The notes beneath the pieces are model-generated. The model did not search any database. It was not told the DNA's origin and was given only the letters and a program-made list of their open reading frames with translations. From Actinophytocola sp044466355 (GTDB lineage: Bacteria > Actinomycetota > Actinomycetes > Mycobacteriales > Pseudonocardiaceae), in the NCBI RefSeq assembly GCF_044466355.1, contig NZ_JBITMQ010000007.1, positions 124,001 to 188,000 on the forward strand: a DNA stretch of 64,000 nt, given 5' to 3'. Every line of letters starts with the position of its first letter. Position 1 is the stretch's first letter. A program made the position numbers and the translations under genes. Below are positions 8,709 through 19,134 of this stretch, piece after piece.

Positions 8709-10118
8709 ATGGTGACCGAGAACACAGCTGCGCCCGAGGAGCAGTCGACCCTCAAGCGGGTCATGGGCTCGAAGCTCCTGTACTTCTTCGTGATCGGCGA
8801 CATCCTCGGCACGGGCATCTACGCCCTGACCGGCACGGTCGCCGGCAAGGTCGGCGGTGCGCTGTGGCTGCCGTTCCTGCTCGCGTTCGTCGTGGCCTTC
8901 CTGACCGCGTTCGCCTATCTGGAGCTGGTCGGGAAGTACCCGAAGGCCGCGGGCGCCGCCCTGTACACGAACAAGGCGTTCAAGAAACCGTTCGTGACCT
9001 TCCTCGTCGCGTTCGCGGTGATGTGCTCGGGCATCACGTCGGCGTCGGCCGCCGCCATGGCGTTCGGCGGCACCTACCTGCCCGCCGCGTTCGACTTCGA
9101 GGTCACCGACACGACGAAGATCGTCGTCGCGGTGATCTTCATCGGGCTGCTCGCGGTCGTGAACTTCGTCGGCGTCGCGCACTCGGTGAAGGCCAACGTG
9201 GTGCTCACGATCATCGAGCTGTCCGGTCTCGCGATCATCATCTGCGTCGGCCTGTTCGCCGTCGGCGGTGGCGACGGCGAACCGGGCAGGCTGCTGGAGA
9301 TCAACACCGCGGACCAGAGCTGGCTGCTCGCGATCACGGCGGCCACCTCGATCGCCTTCTTCGCGATGGTCGGCTTCGAGGACTCGGTCAACATGGCCGA
9401 GGAGTGCACCGACCCGCCACGGGTGTTCCCGAAGGCGCTGCTCGGCGGGCTCGCCACCGCCGCGGTGATCTACGTGCTGGTCGCGCTCACGTCGTCGCTG
9501 CTGCTCACGTCGAGTGAGCTCGCGGCCGCCGAGTCCGGCGCGCTGCTCAAGGTGATCGACGTCGGCGCGCCCGGCTTCCCGAGGTGGATCTTCGAGTGGA
9601 TCGGCGTGTTCGCCGTCATCAACTCGGCCCTGATCAACATGCTGATGGCCAGCCGCCTGCTGTACGGCATGGCGAACGAACGGATCCTGCCGCGCGTGTT
9701 CGGCACCGTGCACCCGTTCCGCCGCACGCCGTGGGTGTCGATCATCGTCACCAGCGGCATCGCGGTCCTGCTGCTGATCTTCGCGGGCACGGACGGCGTC
9801 AGCGCGCTCGGCGGCACCACCGCGTTGCTGCTGCTGTGCGTGTTCACCGTGGTCAACATCGCGGTGCTGGTGCTGCGCAAGGACACCGTCGAGCACAACC
9901 ACTTCCGCGCGCCGACGTTCGCGCCGGTGCTCGGTGCGATCCTGTGCCTGTACCTGGTGCTGCCGGGGCTGTCCGGCAAGACCGCCCGCGACTACTACAT
10001 CGGGCTCGGGCTGATCGGCCTCGGCATCGTGCTGTGGGCCGTCAACTGGCTGGTGCTGCGGTCACGCGGCGAGCAGGACGCGGTGAAGCAGTTCGACCCG
10101 CAGGCGCTCAAGGACTGA
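8709..10118 (+). CDS. APC-family amino acid permease
   Basis: The 469-residue secondary transporter has about twelve transmembrane helices. The N-terminal consensus region reads VIGDILGTGIYALTGTVAGK (unwound helix 1 of the APC fold), with later FEDSVNMAEECTDPPRVFPK, a hallmark of cationic or branched amino-acid permeases. The frame is open upstream, but ATG 8709 starts the cytosolic tail correctly. It is first in a tight three-gene run with an aldose epimerase (17-bp gap) and an amidohydrolase (11-bp gap). The substrate is probably an amino acid or amine. Confidence 0.9.
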   Translation: MVTENTAAPEEQSTLKRVMGSKLLYFFVIGDILGTGIYALTGTVAGKVGGALWLPFLLAFVVAFLTAFAYLELVGKYPKAAGAALYTNKAFKKPFVTFLVAFAVMCSGITSASAAAMAFGGTYLPAAFDFEVTDTTKIVVAVIFIGLLAVVNFVGVAHSVKANVVLTIIELSGLAIIICVGLFAVGGGDGEPGRLLEINTADQSWLLAITAATSIAFFAMVGFEDSVNMAEECTDPPRVFPKALLGGLATAAVIYVLVALTSSLLLTSSELAAAESGALLKVIDVGAPGFPRWIFEWIGVFAVINSALINMLMASRLLYGMANERILPRVFGTVHPFRRTPWVSIIVTSGIAVLLLIFAGTDGVSALGGTTALLLLCVFTVVNIAVLVLRKDTVEHNHFRAPTFAPVLGAILCLYLVLPGLSGKTARDYYIGLGLIGLGIVLWAVNWLVLRSRGEQDAVKQFDPQALKD

Positions 10119-10135
10119 CCGTAGGCTCTCCTGGC

Positions 10136-11035
10136 ATGACAGGAGAGCAGCTGGAGATCACGCACGGCCCCGCCCGGGCGGTCGTCACGACCGCGGGTGC
10201 GGGGCTGCGCGCGTTCGAGGTGGCCGGGGTGCCGTACGTCGAGACCTACGACGAGGAACCACCGATGGGGGCCGGTGCCGTGCTGGTGCCGTGGCCCAAC
10301 CGGGTGGCGGCGGCGACGTGGACCCGTGACGGCGAGACGCACCACCTCGAGGCGACGGAAGCCGCGCGCGGCAACGCGATCCACGGCCTGGTGCGGCGCG
10401 CGCCGTGGACCGTGGTCGAGCACACGACGGCGTCGGTCACGTTGCGGGTGGCGGTCGACGGGGCACCGGGATGGCCGTTTCCCTTTCGCACCAGCATTTC
10501 CTACGAACTGACCGACGACGGGCTCACGGTGACCCACCACGTGGAGAACCGCGGCGAACGGGACATGCCGTTCGGCGTCGGCACGCACCCGTACCCGCGG
10601 CCGGGCACCACCGACGTCGACGACTGCGTGCTCACACTGGCCGCCCGCACCGTCCTGCCGGTCGACGTCGACACGATGATCCCCAACGGCGACCCGATCG
10701 ACGTCACCGGCACGGACTACGACTTCAGCACGGGCAAACCGTTGCGGGAGGTCGAGCTGGACACCGCGTTCGGCGGCTGCGAGCCCGGCGACGACGGCCT
10801 GGTCCGGCACTCGGTGACCCACGCGGGTGGCGGCGTCGAGGTGTGGGCCGAGCCGGTGTTCGGCTGGGTGCAGGTGTTCACGCCGTCGGAGTTCCCCGGC
10901 AAGGGCGCGCGTGCGGTGGCGATCGAGCCGATGACGTGCCCGCCGAACGCGCTCAACACCGGCGTGGACCTGCTGTGGCTGTCGGCCGACGAGTCGTGGA
11001 CGGGCCGCTGGGGCATCACCCCGCGGAACGCGTAG
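10136..11035 (+). CDS. Aldose 1-epimerase family protein
   Basis: The 299-residue protein has a galactose-mutarotase-like beta-sandwich. It interconverts alpha and beta anomers of aldoses, or acts on a hexose phosphate. The two expected histidines are visible in GNAIHGLVRR and GVGTHPYPRPG, and the usual acidic partner in EVELDTAFGG is near the middle. ATG 10136 lies 17 bases after the permease stop, within a probable operon. The frame is open much further upstream, but that part lies within the permease gene. The sugar substrate cannot be told. Confidence 0.9.
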   Translation: MTGEQLEITHGPARAVVTTAGAGLRAFEVAGVPYVETYDEEPPMGAGAVLVPWPNRVAAATWTRDGETHHLEATEAARGNAIHGLVRRAPWTVVEHTTASVTLRVAVDGAPGWPFPFRTSISYELTDDGLTVTHHVENRGERDMPFGVGTHPYPRPGTTDVDDCVLTLAARTVLPVDVDTMIPNGDPIDVTGTDYDFSTGKPLREVELDTAFGGCEPGDDGLVRHSVTHAGGGVEVWAEPVFGWVQVFTPSEFPGKGARAVAIEPMTCPPNALNTGVDLLWLSADESWTGRWGITPRNA

Positions 11036-11046
11036 GTTGGTTGATC

Positions 11047-12264
11047 GTGAGCATCGCGATAACTGGTGGATACGTCGTTCCCGTCGACGGTGAGCCCATC
11101 GACGGCGGGACGGTGCTGGTCGACGACGGCGTCATCGTCGCGGTCGGGGCGCAGGCCGACGTGGACGTGCCCGACGACGCGGAGATCGTCGACGCGGCGG
11201 GCACGTGGGTCCTGCCCGGCTTCGTCGAGGCACACGGCCACGTCGGCGTCTATGAGGAGGGCGACGGCTGGGCGGGCGTCGACGTCAACGAGATGACCGA
11301 CCCGAACGGCGCGCGGCTGCGTGCGCTCGACGGCATCAACCCGGCGGACGAGGGCTTCCGCGACGCGCTCGCGGGCGGCGTCACGACCGTCGTCGTGAAG
11401 CCGGGGTCCGGCAACCCCATCGGCGGTCAGACGGTGGCCGTCAAGTCGTGGGGCCGCACGGCCGACGACATGCTGGTCCGCCAGCCCGTCAGCGTGAAGA
11501 GCGCGCTGGGGGAGAACCCGAAGCGGATCTACGGCGACAAGGACAAGCTGCCGTCCACCCGGCTCGGCGTCGCCGCGGTGATCCGCGACGCGTTCACCAA
11601 GGCCCAGGACTACCGCGAGGCCCGCGAGTGGGCGATCCGCGAGGGCAAGCCGTTCGAGCGGGACACCACGTCGGAGATCCTCGTCCGCGTGCTCGAGGGC
11701 GAGCTGCCGTGGTGCCAGCACAGCCACCGCGCCGACGACATCGCGACGGCCATCCGGCTGTCGGAGGAGTTCGGCTACAAGCTGATCGTCAACCACGGCA
11801 CCGAGGGCCACCTGATCGCGGACCTGTTGGCGGAGAAGGACATCCCGGTGATCATCGGCCCGCTGATCGTGGGCCGGTCCAAGGTGGAGGTGCGCAACCG
11901 GGCGCTGCGCAACCCGGGCATCCTCGCGCGGGCTGGCGTGGAGATCGCGCTGACCACCGACCACCCGGTGGTGCCGATCGACTTCCTCGTGCACCAGGCC
12001 ACGTTCGCCGTGAAGGAAGGCCTCGACTCGGACACGGCACTGCGGTCGATCACCGTGAACCCGGCACGGATCATGTCGCTCGACGACCGCGTCGGCGCGC
12101 TCAAGCCCGGCCTGGACGCGGACATCGTGCTGTGGTCGGGCGACCCGCTCGACGTGATGAGCCGCGCGGTGCGGGTGTTCGTCAACGGCCGCCCGGTCTA
12201 CCACTTCGACGAAACCACCAACCGAGGCGTAACAGCCTCCCCATACCACGAAGACCAGCACTAA
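11047..12264 (+). CDS. Metal-dependent amidohydrolase (imidazolonepropionase-like)
   Basis: The 405-residue TIM-barrel hydrolase has metal-ligand signatures in order: EAHGHVGV (HxH on strand 1), CQHSHRADD, VNHGTEGH and TTDHPVVP (late Asp). The C-terminal composite beta domain ends with LKPGLDADIVLWSGDPLD, common in this superfamily. It starts at GTG 11047 (TTG 11041 possible), 11 bases after the epimerase stop. Relatives cleave cyclic amides or imidazolones. Neighbours suggest a small catabolic operon. The 3' end is followed immediately by a palindromic repeat element. Confidence 0.9.
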   Translation: MSIAITGGYVVPVDGEPIDGGTVLVDDGVIVAVGAQADVDVPDDAEIVDAAGTWVLPGFVEAHGHVGVYEEGDGWAGVDVNEMTDPNGARLRALDGINPADEGFRDALAGGVTTVVVKPGSGNPIGGQTVAVKSWGRTADDMLVRQPVSVKSALGENPKRIYGDKDKLPSTRLGVAAVIRDAFTKAQDYREAREWAIREGKPFERDTTSEILVRVLEGELPWCQHSHRADDIATAIRLSEEFGYKLIVNHGTEGHLIADLLAEKDIPVIIGPLIVGRSKVEVRNRALRNPGILARAGVEIALTTDHPVVPIDFLVHQATFAVKEGLDSDTALRSITVNPARIMSLDDRVGALKPGLDADIVLWSGDPLDVMSRAVRVFVNGRPVYHFDETTNRGVTASPYHEDQH

Positions 12265-12620
12265 CCCCCGCGAGTCACGCCCTCAAACACCGCGAGTCAC
12301 GCCCCCAAACACCGCGAGTCGCGCGCCCAAACACCGCGAGTCGCGCGCTCGCACATGCCGAGTTGTCGGTTTCGTGCACATCGCCGAGCTTGGCGTCTGC
12401 TGAAACTGACAACTCAGTGTGTTCGAGCGCGCGACTCGCGGTGTTCTGGAGCGCGACTCGCCGGGAAGTGTTGTGCGCTCGGACTCCGCGAGTCGCGTGC
12501 TCGGGCATGGCGAGTTGTCGGTTTCGTGCACGTCGCCGGGGCTTGGTGTCTGCATGAAACCGACAACTCGGTGTGTTCGAGAGCGTGACTCGCGGTGTTC
12601 TGGGGCGTGACTCGCGGGGT
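12265..12620. repeat. Palindromic extragenic element, copy 1 (two hairpins)
   Basis: This 355-bp gap between two converging genes is filled by repeats. Four GCGAGTC(A/G)CG units of about 21 bp come first. A hairpin follows with arms CGAGTTGTCGGTTTCGTGCA (12359-12378) and its near-complement (12398-12415), then spacer units. A second hairpin lies at 12511-12530 / 12551-12570 with one mismatch, then inverted CGCGACTCGCGG units. The same architecture recurs at 20866, 28258, 41936/43024 and 56676. It may act as a bidirectional terminator, or be a REP-like mobile element, or both. Confidence 0.8.
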
Positions 12621-13765
12621 CAGGAGTTGCGTAGTTCGCGGGCGATGACCAGGCGTTGGATCTGGTTCGTGCCCTCGAAGATCTGCGGGACCTTCGCCTC
12701 GCGCAGGTAGCGCTCGACGGGGAAGTCGCGGGTGTAGCCGGCGCCGCCGAGGACCTGGACCGCGTCCGTGGTGACCTTCATCGCGGCGTCCGTGGAGACC
12801 AGCTTCGCGATCGACGCCTGGCGCTGGAACGGCAGCCCCCGGTCACGGCGGCGGGCGGCCTCCAGGTACGTCGCCCTGGCCGACTCGACCGCGGCCGCCA
12901 TGTCGGCCAGCAGGAACTCCAGGCCCTGGAACTCGATGATCGGCTTGCCGAACTGCGAGCGGCCCCGCGCGTAGGTGACGGCCTCGTCCAGCGCCGCCTG
13001 CGCCAGCCCGACCGCGCACGCGGCGATGCCCAGCCTGCCCGAGTTCAGCGACGACAGCGCGATCCGCAGGCCCGCGCCCTCCGCACCGAGCAGGCGCGAC
13101 GCGGGCACCTCGGCGTCGTCGAAGAGCATCTGCGTGGTCGGTGAGCCGGTCAGGCCCATCTTGCGCTCCGGTGGGGCCGCGGTCAGGCCCGGCGCGTCGG
13201 CCGGGACCAGCAGGCACGAGATGCCGCGGCCACCATCGGGGGACGTGCGGACCATGGTGGTGTAGAAGTCGGCCTGACCACCGTGTGTTATCCACGCCTT
13301 CACGCCGTTGACCACATACTTGTCACCCGTGAGCACCGCGCGACACGCCAGCGCCGCCGCGTCCGAGCCCGCCTGGGGCTCCGACAGCGCGTACGCACCC
13401 AGCAGTTCGCCGCCCAGCATGGTCGGGAGCCACTCCGCGCGCTGCTCGTCCGTGCCGTACTCGGCCAGCGCGAAGCACGACATCACGTGGACCGAGAGGC
13501 CGACGCCCATCGACATCCACGCGGTCGCGATCTCCTCGAGGACCTGCAGGTACACCTCGTACGACAGGCCACCGCCGCCCCACTGCTCCGGGTACGGCAG
13601 GCCGAGCAGCCCGCTGCGCCCGAGGAGCCGGAACTGTTCCCTCGGGAAACGTCCCTCCTCCTCGTACTTCGACGCCAGCGGTGACAGTTCGTCCCTGGCG
13701 ATCTCCCTGGTCAGCTTGATGAGGTCGTCCGCGTCCCGGTTGGGGAGCAGTCGCTCGGCCGGCAT
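12620..13765 (-). CDS. Acyl-CoA dehydrogenase
   Basis: The 381-residue FAD enzyme oxidises acyl-CoA to the 2-enoyl-CoA. The flavin and substrate signatures are AYALSEPQAGSDAAALACRA and YVVNGVKAWITHGG. The catalytic base region FEGTNQIQRLVIARELRNS is complete at the C-terminus, unlike the acyl-CoA-dehydrogenase-like protein at 52791. It is monocistronic, with its stop abutting repeat element 1 and its start divergent from the PfkB kinase gene across 84 bp. The chain length used is not predictable. Confidence 0.95.
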   Translation of the reverse strand: MPAERLLPNRDADDLIKLTREIARDELSPLASKYEEEGRFPREQFRLLGRSGLLGLPYPEQWGGGGLSYEVYLQVLEEIATAWMSMGVGLSVHVMSCFALAEYGTDEQRAEWLPTMLGGELLGAYALSEPQAGSDAAALACRAVLTGDKYVVNGVKAWITHGGQADFYTTMVRTSPDGGRGISCLLVPADAPGLTAAPPERKMGLTGSPTTQMLFDDAEVPASRLLGAEGAGLRIALSSLNSGRLGIAACAVGLAQAALDEAVTYARGRSQFGKPIIEFQGLEFLLADMAAAVESARATYLEAARRRDRGLPFQRQASIAKLVSTDAAMKVTTDAVQVLGGAGYTRDFPVERYLREAKVPQIFEGTNQIQRLVIARELRNS

Positions 13766-13849
13766 GCCGTCTCCTCCGCAGGTCCATGCGTTGTGTGAGG
13801 CCGTAAAACAGTATGACGTCCTACTGTCGGGTAGTGAGGGAAAAGGTTC

Positions 13850-14788
13850 ATGATCGTTGTCGGTGGTGAGGCTCTCGTCGACCTCGTGCCCGCGCCGGAG
13901 ACGGTGCCCGGTGAGCTCGGGCCGCTCCTGCCGCTGCCCGGCGGCGGGCCGTACAACGTCGCGATCACGGTCGGGCGGCTCGGTGCGCCGGTCCGGTTCT
14001 TGTCGCGGCTGTCGACGGATTCCTTCGGGGACGCGCTACTCCGCAGACTTCAATTGTCCAATGTGGACACCTTGATGGTCCAACGTGGACCGGAGCCGAC
14101 GACGCTCGCGGTCGCGGGAATCGCGGCGGACGGGTCGGCGCGCTACTCCTTCCACGTCGAGGGCACGGCCGACCGTGAGGTCGCTCACCCCGGCCCGTTG
14201 CCCCCCGACGTCAAGATCGTGTCCTTGGGCACACTCTCCCTCCTCCTCGAGCCCGGCGCGAGCCGCTACGAGCGGCTGATGCGTGAACACAGCGACCGCG
14301 GCGGGCTCACGGTCGTCGACCCCAACATCCGTCCGGCGATGGTGACGGACGCCACTGCCTACCGGGCGCGGGTCGCGTCGTGGCTGCCGGACATCGGGTT
14401 GCTGAAACTGTCCATCGAGGACGCGGAATGGCTGGCCCAGGGGAACGCCGACGAGGCCGTGACCGACTGGCTGGGTCGCGGGCCGGCGGCGGTGGTCCTG
14501 ACCAGGGGCGGGGACGGCATCGTGGTGCGCACGGCCGCGGGCGTCGAGGTCGAGGTGCCCACGGTGCCCGCGACGGTGGTCGACACCATCGGGGCGGGCG
14601 ACACCGTGCACGGAGCGTTGTTGGCATGGCTGCACAACAACGGCACAACGACTCCGGAAACACTTCACGCGGTGGACGCGGCGGCGTGGCGTGAAGCACT
14701 GACGTTCGCCGCGAGAGCCGCGTCGATCACCGTTTCCCGGGCCGGCGCGGAGCCGCCTTACGCTGCTGAGCTGGCTGTTCAGCCGTAA
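13850..14788 (+). CDS. PfkB-family carbohydrate kinase
   Basis: The 312-residue ribokinase-fold sugar kinase has the substrate loop LPGGGPYNVAITVGRLG near residue 30. The catalytic PfkB signature VDTIGAGDTVHGALLAW, containing the GAGD anion hole and base, is near residue 245. By family it phosphorylates fructose or a related sugar with ATP. ATG 13850 follows GGGAAAAGG. It is divergent from the acyl-CoA dehydrogenase gene and is followed after 91 bp by gltA. The exact sugar is unknown. Confidence 0.92.
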   Translation: MIVVGGEALVDLVPAPETVPGELGPLLPLPGGGPYNVAITVGRLGAPVRFLSRLSTDSFGDALLRRLQLSNVDTLMVQRGPEPTTLAVAGIAADGSARYSFHVEGTADREVAHPGPLPPDVKIVSLGTLSLLLEPGASRYERLMREHSDRGGLTVVDPNIRPAMVTDATAYRARVASWLPDIGLLKLSIEDAEWLAQGNADEAVTDWLGRGPAAVVLTRGGDGIVVRTAAGVEVEVPTVPATVVDTIGAGDTVHGALLAWLHNNGTTTPETLHAVDAAAWREALTFAARAASITVSRAGAEPPYAAELAVQP

Positions 14789-14879
14789 AGTGCGGTGTCC
14801 CACACCGTTCGGCCTTACCCACCGGCGCTGGGCGCACTAGCGTTAAGAACACAAGACGATTTTGTTGAGAGGGACACGC

Positions 14880-16193
<1,314 letters not shown>

Positions 16194-16201
16194 AACGGAA
16201 T

Positions 16202-16256
16202 GTGCTGAAGGACCCCTTCGGAACGCGTGAGCTGTTCCGAAGGGGTCCTTCAGCAC
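16202..16256 (+). terminator. Intrinsic terminator after gltA
   Basis: Perfect 23-bp inverted repeat with a 9-base loop (left arm begins GTGCTGAAGGACCCC, right arm ends GGTCCTTCAGCAC), starting 9 bases after the gltA stop. Confidence 0.92.
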
Positions 16257-16328
16257 TTCGAGCGCCCGGCCAAGCCACCCGAAAGCGCCGTTCGGAACAT
16301 CGGCGCAATTCCGTCGCGCTTGCCCGCG

Positions 16329-16388
16329 CCCAGTACGTAACCTCAGGCCCCACCCATTCCCGGGGGCCACCCGCCATGCCAGTCTACC
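16329..16388 (-). repeat. Conserved 60-bp core beside a citrate synthase gene (copy B)
   Basis: Reverse-strand copy of 3617-3676 with four mismatches. It lies 3' of gltA and points toward it, exactly as copy A does for citrate synthase 2. A TAGACT hexamer is at the upstream edge. No conserved sequence continues beyond the core toward gltA. Confidence 0.65.
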
Positions 16389-16424
16389 AGTGGGGGCCGA
16401 CATTTTCGGGCCGCGGCGGGGAAC

Positions 16425-16452
16425 TGTGGACAACCGGACCACCTGTGGACAA
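16425..16452 (-). promoter_or_regulatory. Paired DnaA boxes (copy B)
   Basis: Two TGTGGACAA nonamers (TTGTCCACA on the minus strand) at 16425-16433 and 16444-16452 are 19 bp start to start. They precede core copy B by 36 bp. They lie between gltA and the end of the ABC permease gene. Confidence 0.6.
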
Positions 16453-16474
16453 CTCTCCCGACGAGGTCGCGACG

Positions 16475-17629
16475 TCAGTTCGTCAGGGCCTTCCGGTACA
16501 ACCGCGTCGAGATCCGCACCAGTACCGCGATCACCGCCACGGTGGCCACGAGTGACAGCAGCACCTGCCACACCGGCACCGCCCCGAGCGCCAACCGCCC
16601 CGGCATGATCAACGGCGACAACGGTGGCACCAGCGACAACACCACCGTCAACAACCCGGACGGGTCCTGCGACAACAACGCGAACCCGAACGCGAACGCC
16701 ACCAGCAACACCACGGTCACCGGCGTCAACGCGGCCTGCACGTCCTCCTGCCGCGAAACCCGCACCCCGACGGCGGCGAACACCGTGGCGTACAACAGAA
16801 AGCCGAGCAGGTACCACACCAGGCCCCAGACGAACGCGGCCACGGCGACACCGGTCGACACCAACACCTTCGTCGCCAGCGCGACCAGAAGCCCGACCGC
16901 CCCGACGACGAGCAGCTGGACCAACCCGGCCAGCCCCAGCCCGGCCACCTTCCCGCCCAACTGCTGGCCGGGCCGCACCACCGGCCACAGGAACTCCGCG
17001 ACTCCGCCGAACCGCTCCGCCACGACGCCCTGCGCCACCAGCGACCCGTACAGCAGGAACCCCAGGTACAGCAACGCGACGACGACCAACGCGACCGCGT
17101 GCCGTTCGTCCCGGTGCGGGTCGGGCGACGACAACGTCCGCACGGTCACGTGCGCCTCGGCGACGTTGCGCAGCAGGCCGTCGACGTCCAGGCCCGTCGG
17201 GTCCTCCAGCGCGGCCAGCTGCCCGCGCAGCACCTGCTGCCGCACCAACCCGTTGAGCACGCCACGCAGCTCGTCGTCCAGCCCGCTGGACACCAGCACG
17301 GTCAACGCGGCGGGCGCACCGCTGACCAGAGCGTCGAGCCTGCCGTCGGCGACGCGGGCACGTCCGTCGGCGAGGTCGGTGACCTCCACGGTCCGCACGT
17401 CCCGCCCCACCTGCCGCGCTTCCTCGACGAGCTGCGCGGACACGGCGATCGCCTGGCCGTTCAACCCGATGGTCTCGCGGTGCCGGTCGTCGAACACCGC
17501 GCTCTGCGTCAGCACGAAACCGGCCAGCACCAGCGCGGACAGCACGGTGCCGAACACGAACGACCTGGTGCGCAGCCGCGCGGCGAGCTCCCGGCGGGCC
17601 ACCAGCGACACGGTCCTGGCGGCGGTCAT
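16475..17629 (-). CDS. ABC-2 family transporter permease (NatB-like)
   Basis: The 384-residue membrane protein has one N-terminal helix (SFVFGTVLSALVLAGFVL), an extracytoplasmic domain of about 140 residues and then five or six C-terminal helices. This topology is typical of NatB/YhaP permeases. It is coupled by a four-base overlap to an ATPase-like gene upstream. Since that ATPase lacks its catalytic residues, the pair may work with another ATPase or be non-transporting. The substrate is unknown. Confidence 0.85.
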   Translation of the reverse strand: MTAARTVSLVARRELAARLRTRSFVFGTVLSALVLAGFVLTQSAVFDDRHRETIGLNGQAIAVSAQLVEEARQVGRDVRTVEVTDLADGRARVADGRLDALVSGAPAALTVLVSSGLDDELRGVLNGLVRQQVLRGQLAALEDPTGLDVDGLLRNVAEAHVTVRTLSSPDPHRDERHAVALVVVALLYLGFLLYGSLVAQGVVAERFGGVAEFLWPVVRPGQQLGGKVAGLGLAGLVQLLVVGAVGLLVALATKVLVSTGVAVAAFVWGLVWYLLGFLLYATVFAAVGVRVSRQEDVQAALTPVTVVLLVAFAFGFALLSQDPSGLLTVVLSLVPPLSPLIMPGRLALGAVPVWQVLLSLVATVAVIAVLVRISTRLYRKALTN

Positions 17630-18480
17630 CCTGCCGTCACCACGTCGAACAGGTCGGCGAGCCGGGGCGGTATCCGGGTGAAACCGTGCACCGGGCCGGT
17701 CGCGAGCGCCGCGGTGAGCACCGCCTGGTCGTCGGTGCCGGGGGCGAGCGCGAGCCGGAACAGTCCGTTGTGGACCGCGAGCACGGTCACGCCGGGCAGC
17801 ACCGCCGCCCAGTCCGGTGGCGCCGACGGCACGTCGACGAGCAGCTCCTGCCGTGCCGCGGCCAGGAGCTCACCGACCGCACCCTCCGCCACCACGCGTC
17901 CATTGTGGAGCACGACGGCACGGTCGCACAGCCGCGCCACCACATCGAGATCGGCACAGGCCACCAGTACCTTCGCACCGCCCGCCGCCCGTTCGCGAAG
18001 CATGGAGGTGAGCAGGTCGGCGGTGGCCTGGTCGAGGCCAGCGTACGGGTCGTCGAGCACCAGCAGGTCCGGGTTGGGGGTGAGCACGGCCGCGAGCCGC
18101 AGCCGGGCGCGCTCCCGCGGGGCGAGCTGCCGCACCCGGTCGCCGCGGCGGTCCCGCAGCCCGAACCGGGCCGCCCACAACTCCGCGTCACGCAGCGCCT
18201 CGTAGACGTCGGCGCCGTGCAGCCGGGCGACGTAGACGAGCTGGTCGAGCACCCGCATGCGCGGGTACAGGCCGCCTTCGGCCGGCAGGTAACCGACGCG
18301 GGCGCCGCTCCTGCGAACCTGACCGGCGTCAGGTTCGAGCAACCCGGCGGCGAGTCGCAGCACGGCGGTGGTCCCGGTCCCGGCCAGTCCCACAACCTCG
18401 CCGTGCCGAACCGTGAACGTGACGTCCTGGCAGGTCCCCTGCTCGCCGGAGCGCCTGGCGACCCGGTCCAGCTCCAGCAC
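17626..18480 (-). CDS. ABC ATPase-like protein with degenerate catalytic motifs
   Basis: The 284-residue protein aligns along its length with ABC nucleotide-binding domains, but each key motif is altered. Walker A reads GLAGTGTTAVLRL, with Thr where the invariant Lys should be. The signature reads QLAPRERARLRLA instead of LSGGQ. Walker B is LLVLDDPYAGLD, with Asp for the catalytic Glu. The switch position reads ACADLD with no His. It ends with a C-terminal extension and overlaps the permease gene. A pseudo-ATPase or regulatory subunit is likely; frame decay is not, since the frame is intact. A perfect ACCTGAC palindrome lies at 18317-18334. Confidence 0.8.
   Translation of the reverse strand: MLELDRVARRSGEQGTCQDVTFTVRHGEVVGLAGTGTTAVLRLAAGLLEPDAGQVRRSGARVGYLPAEGGLYPRMRVLDQLVYVARLHGADVYEALRDAELWAARFGLRDRRGDRVRQLAPRERARLRLAAVLTPNPDLLVLDDPYAGLDQATADLLTSMLRERAAGGAKVLVACADLDVVARLCDRAVVLHNGRVVAEGAVGELLAAARQELLVDVPSAPPDWAAVLPGVTVLAVHNGLFRLALAPGTDDQAVLTAALATGPVHGFTRIPPRLADLFDVVTAG
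18317..18334. repeat. ACCTGAC-N4-GTCAGGT palindrome, perfect copy
   Basis: Perfect inverted repeat with spacer CGGC, inside the degenerate ATPase gene just after its Walker A region. Confidence 0.8.
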
Positions 18481-18667
18481 GCCGCGCCTCCCTCGACTGG
18501 TGTCCGTTACCAGTATCCAGGCCCGGCGACCACGGAAGATTACGGGCCGTCCCCGCGGGATTACCTTTGAAAATTGTTCGCGGAACTACGTCCTTCGGCG
18601 GAGTCGAAACGCGTAGGTTCTGGCGAGGATGCAGATGATCCACGAAGGACCATTGGAGTAACGACGC

Positions 18668-19105
18668 ATGGACCCGGACAAGTGGTTCGCGCAGTACGAC
18701 GAGAAGTTGAAGGCGGCTGCGGCCAGCGCGGACAAGGCGGAGAAGGCATTACGCACGGTTGGTGGGTCCGCCACCTCGCAGGACGGCGAGGTGACGGTCA
18801 GGGTGACCGCCAGCGGTGCGCTTTCCGACCTGGTGCTGCGTTCTGGAGCGCGTGACTTCGAGCCGGAGCACCTCGCGCGGGTCATCCTCGAGACCAGCCG
18901 GGCGGCGCAGCGGGACGTCGGCCAGCAGGTCGTGGACGTGATGACCAAGTTCGTCGGCGAGGGCGCGGCGTTGGAGGCGGTGAAGGAGTACCTGCCCGAG
19001 GGCTACACGGGTGACGGCAAGGACCAGCCGATGGACCTGACCGCCCACCGTGACACGAGGTCGGACGACGAGTACTTCGACAACCCGCCAGAAGTGATCA
19101 AGTAG
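18668..19105 (+). CDS. YbaB/EbfC-family nucleoid-associated-like protein
   Basis: The 145-residue protein begins MDPDKWFAQYDEKLKAAAAS, a helical stretch, followed by the YbaB-type beta strands GEVTVRVTASGALSDLVLRS. YbaB/EbfC proteins bind DNA. In actinomycetes divergent members are often encoded with WXG100 proteins in secretion loci, as here, where two WXG100-type genes follow at 29 bp and with overlap. A ribosome site GGAGTAACG precedes ATG 18668. The role in the locus is not established. Confidence 0.8.
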   Translation: MDPDKWFAQYDEKLKAAAASADKAEKALRTVGGSATSQDGEVTVRVTASGALSDLVLRSGARDFEPEHLARVILETSRAAQRDVGQQVVDVMTKFVGEGAALEAVKEYLPEGYTGDGKDQPMDLTAHRDTRSDDEYFDNPPEVIK

Positions 19106-19134
19106 AGCAGTCCACAGAGCGATCGGCGGATCCC

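Noticed and set aside
12265..12620. Possible CRISPR array from repeated GCGAGTCGCG units
   Set aside because: Units are short, inverted on either side of hairpins, have no regular unique spacers and no cas genes. It is a palindromic element.
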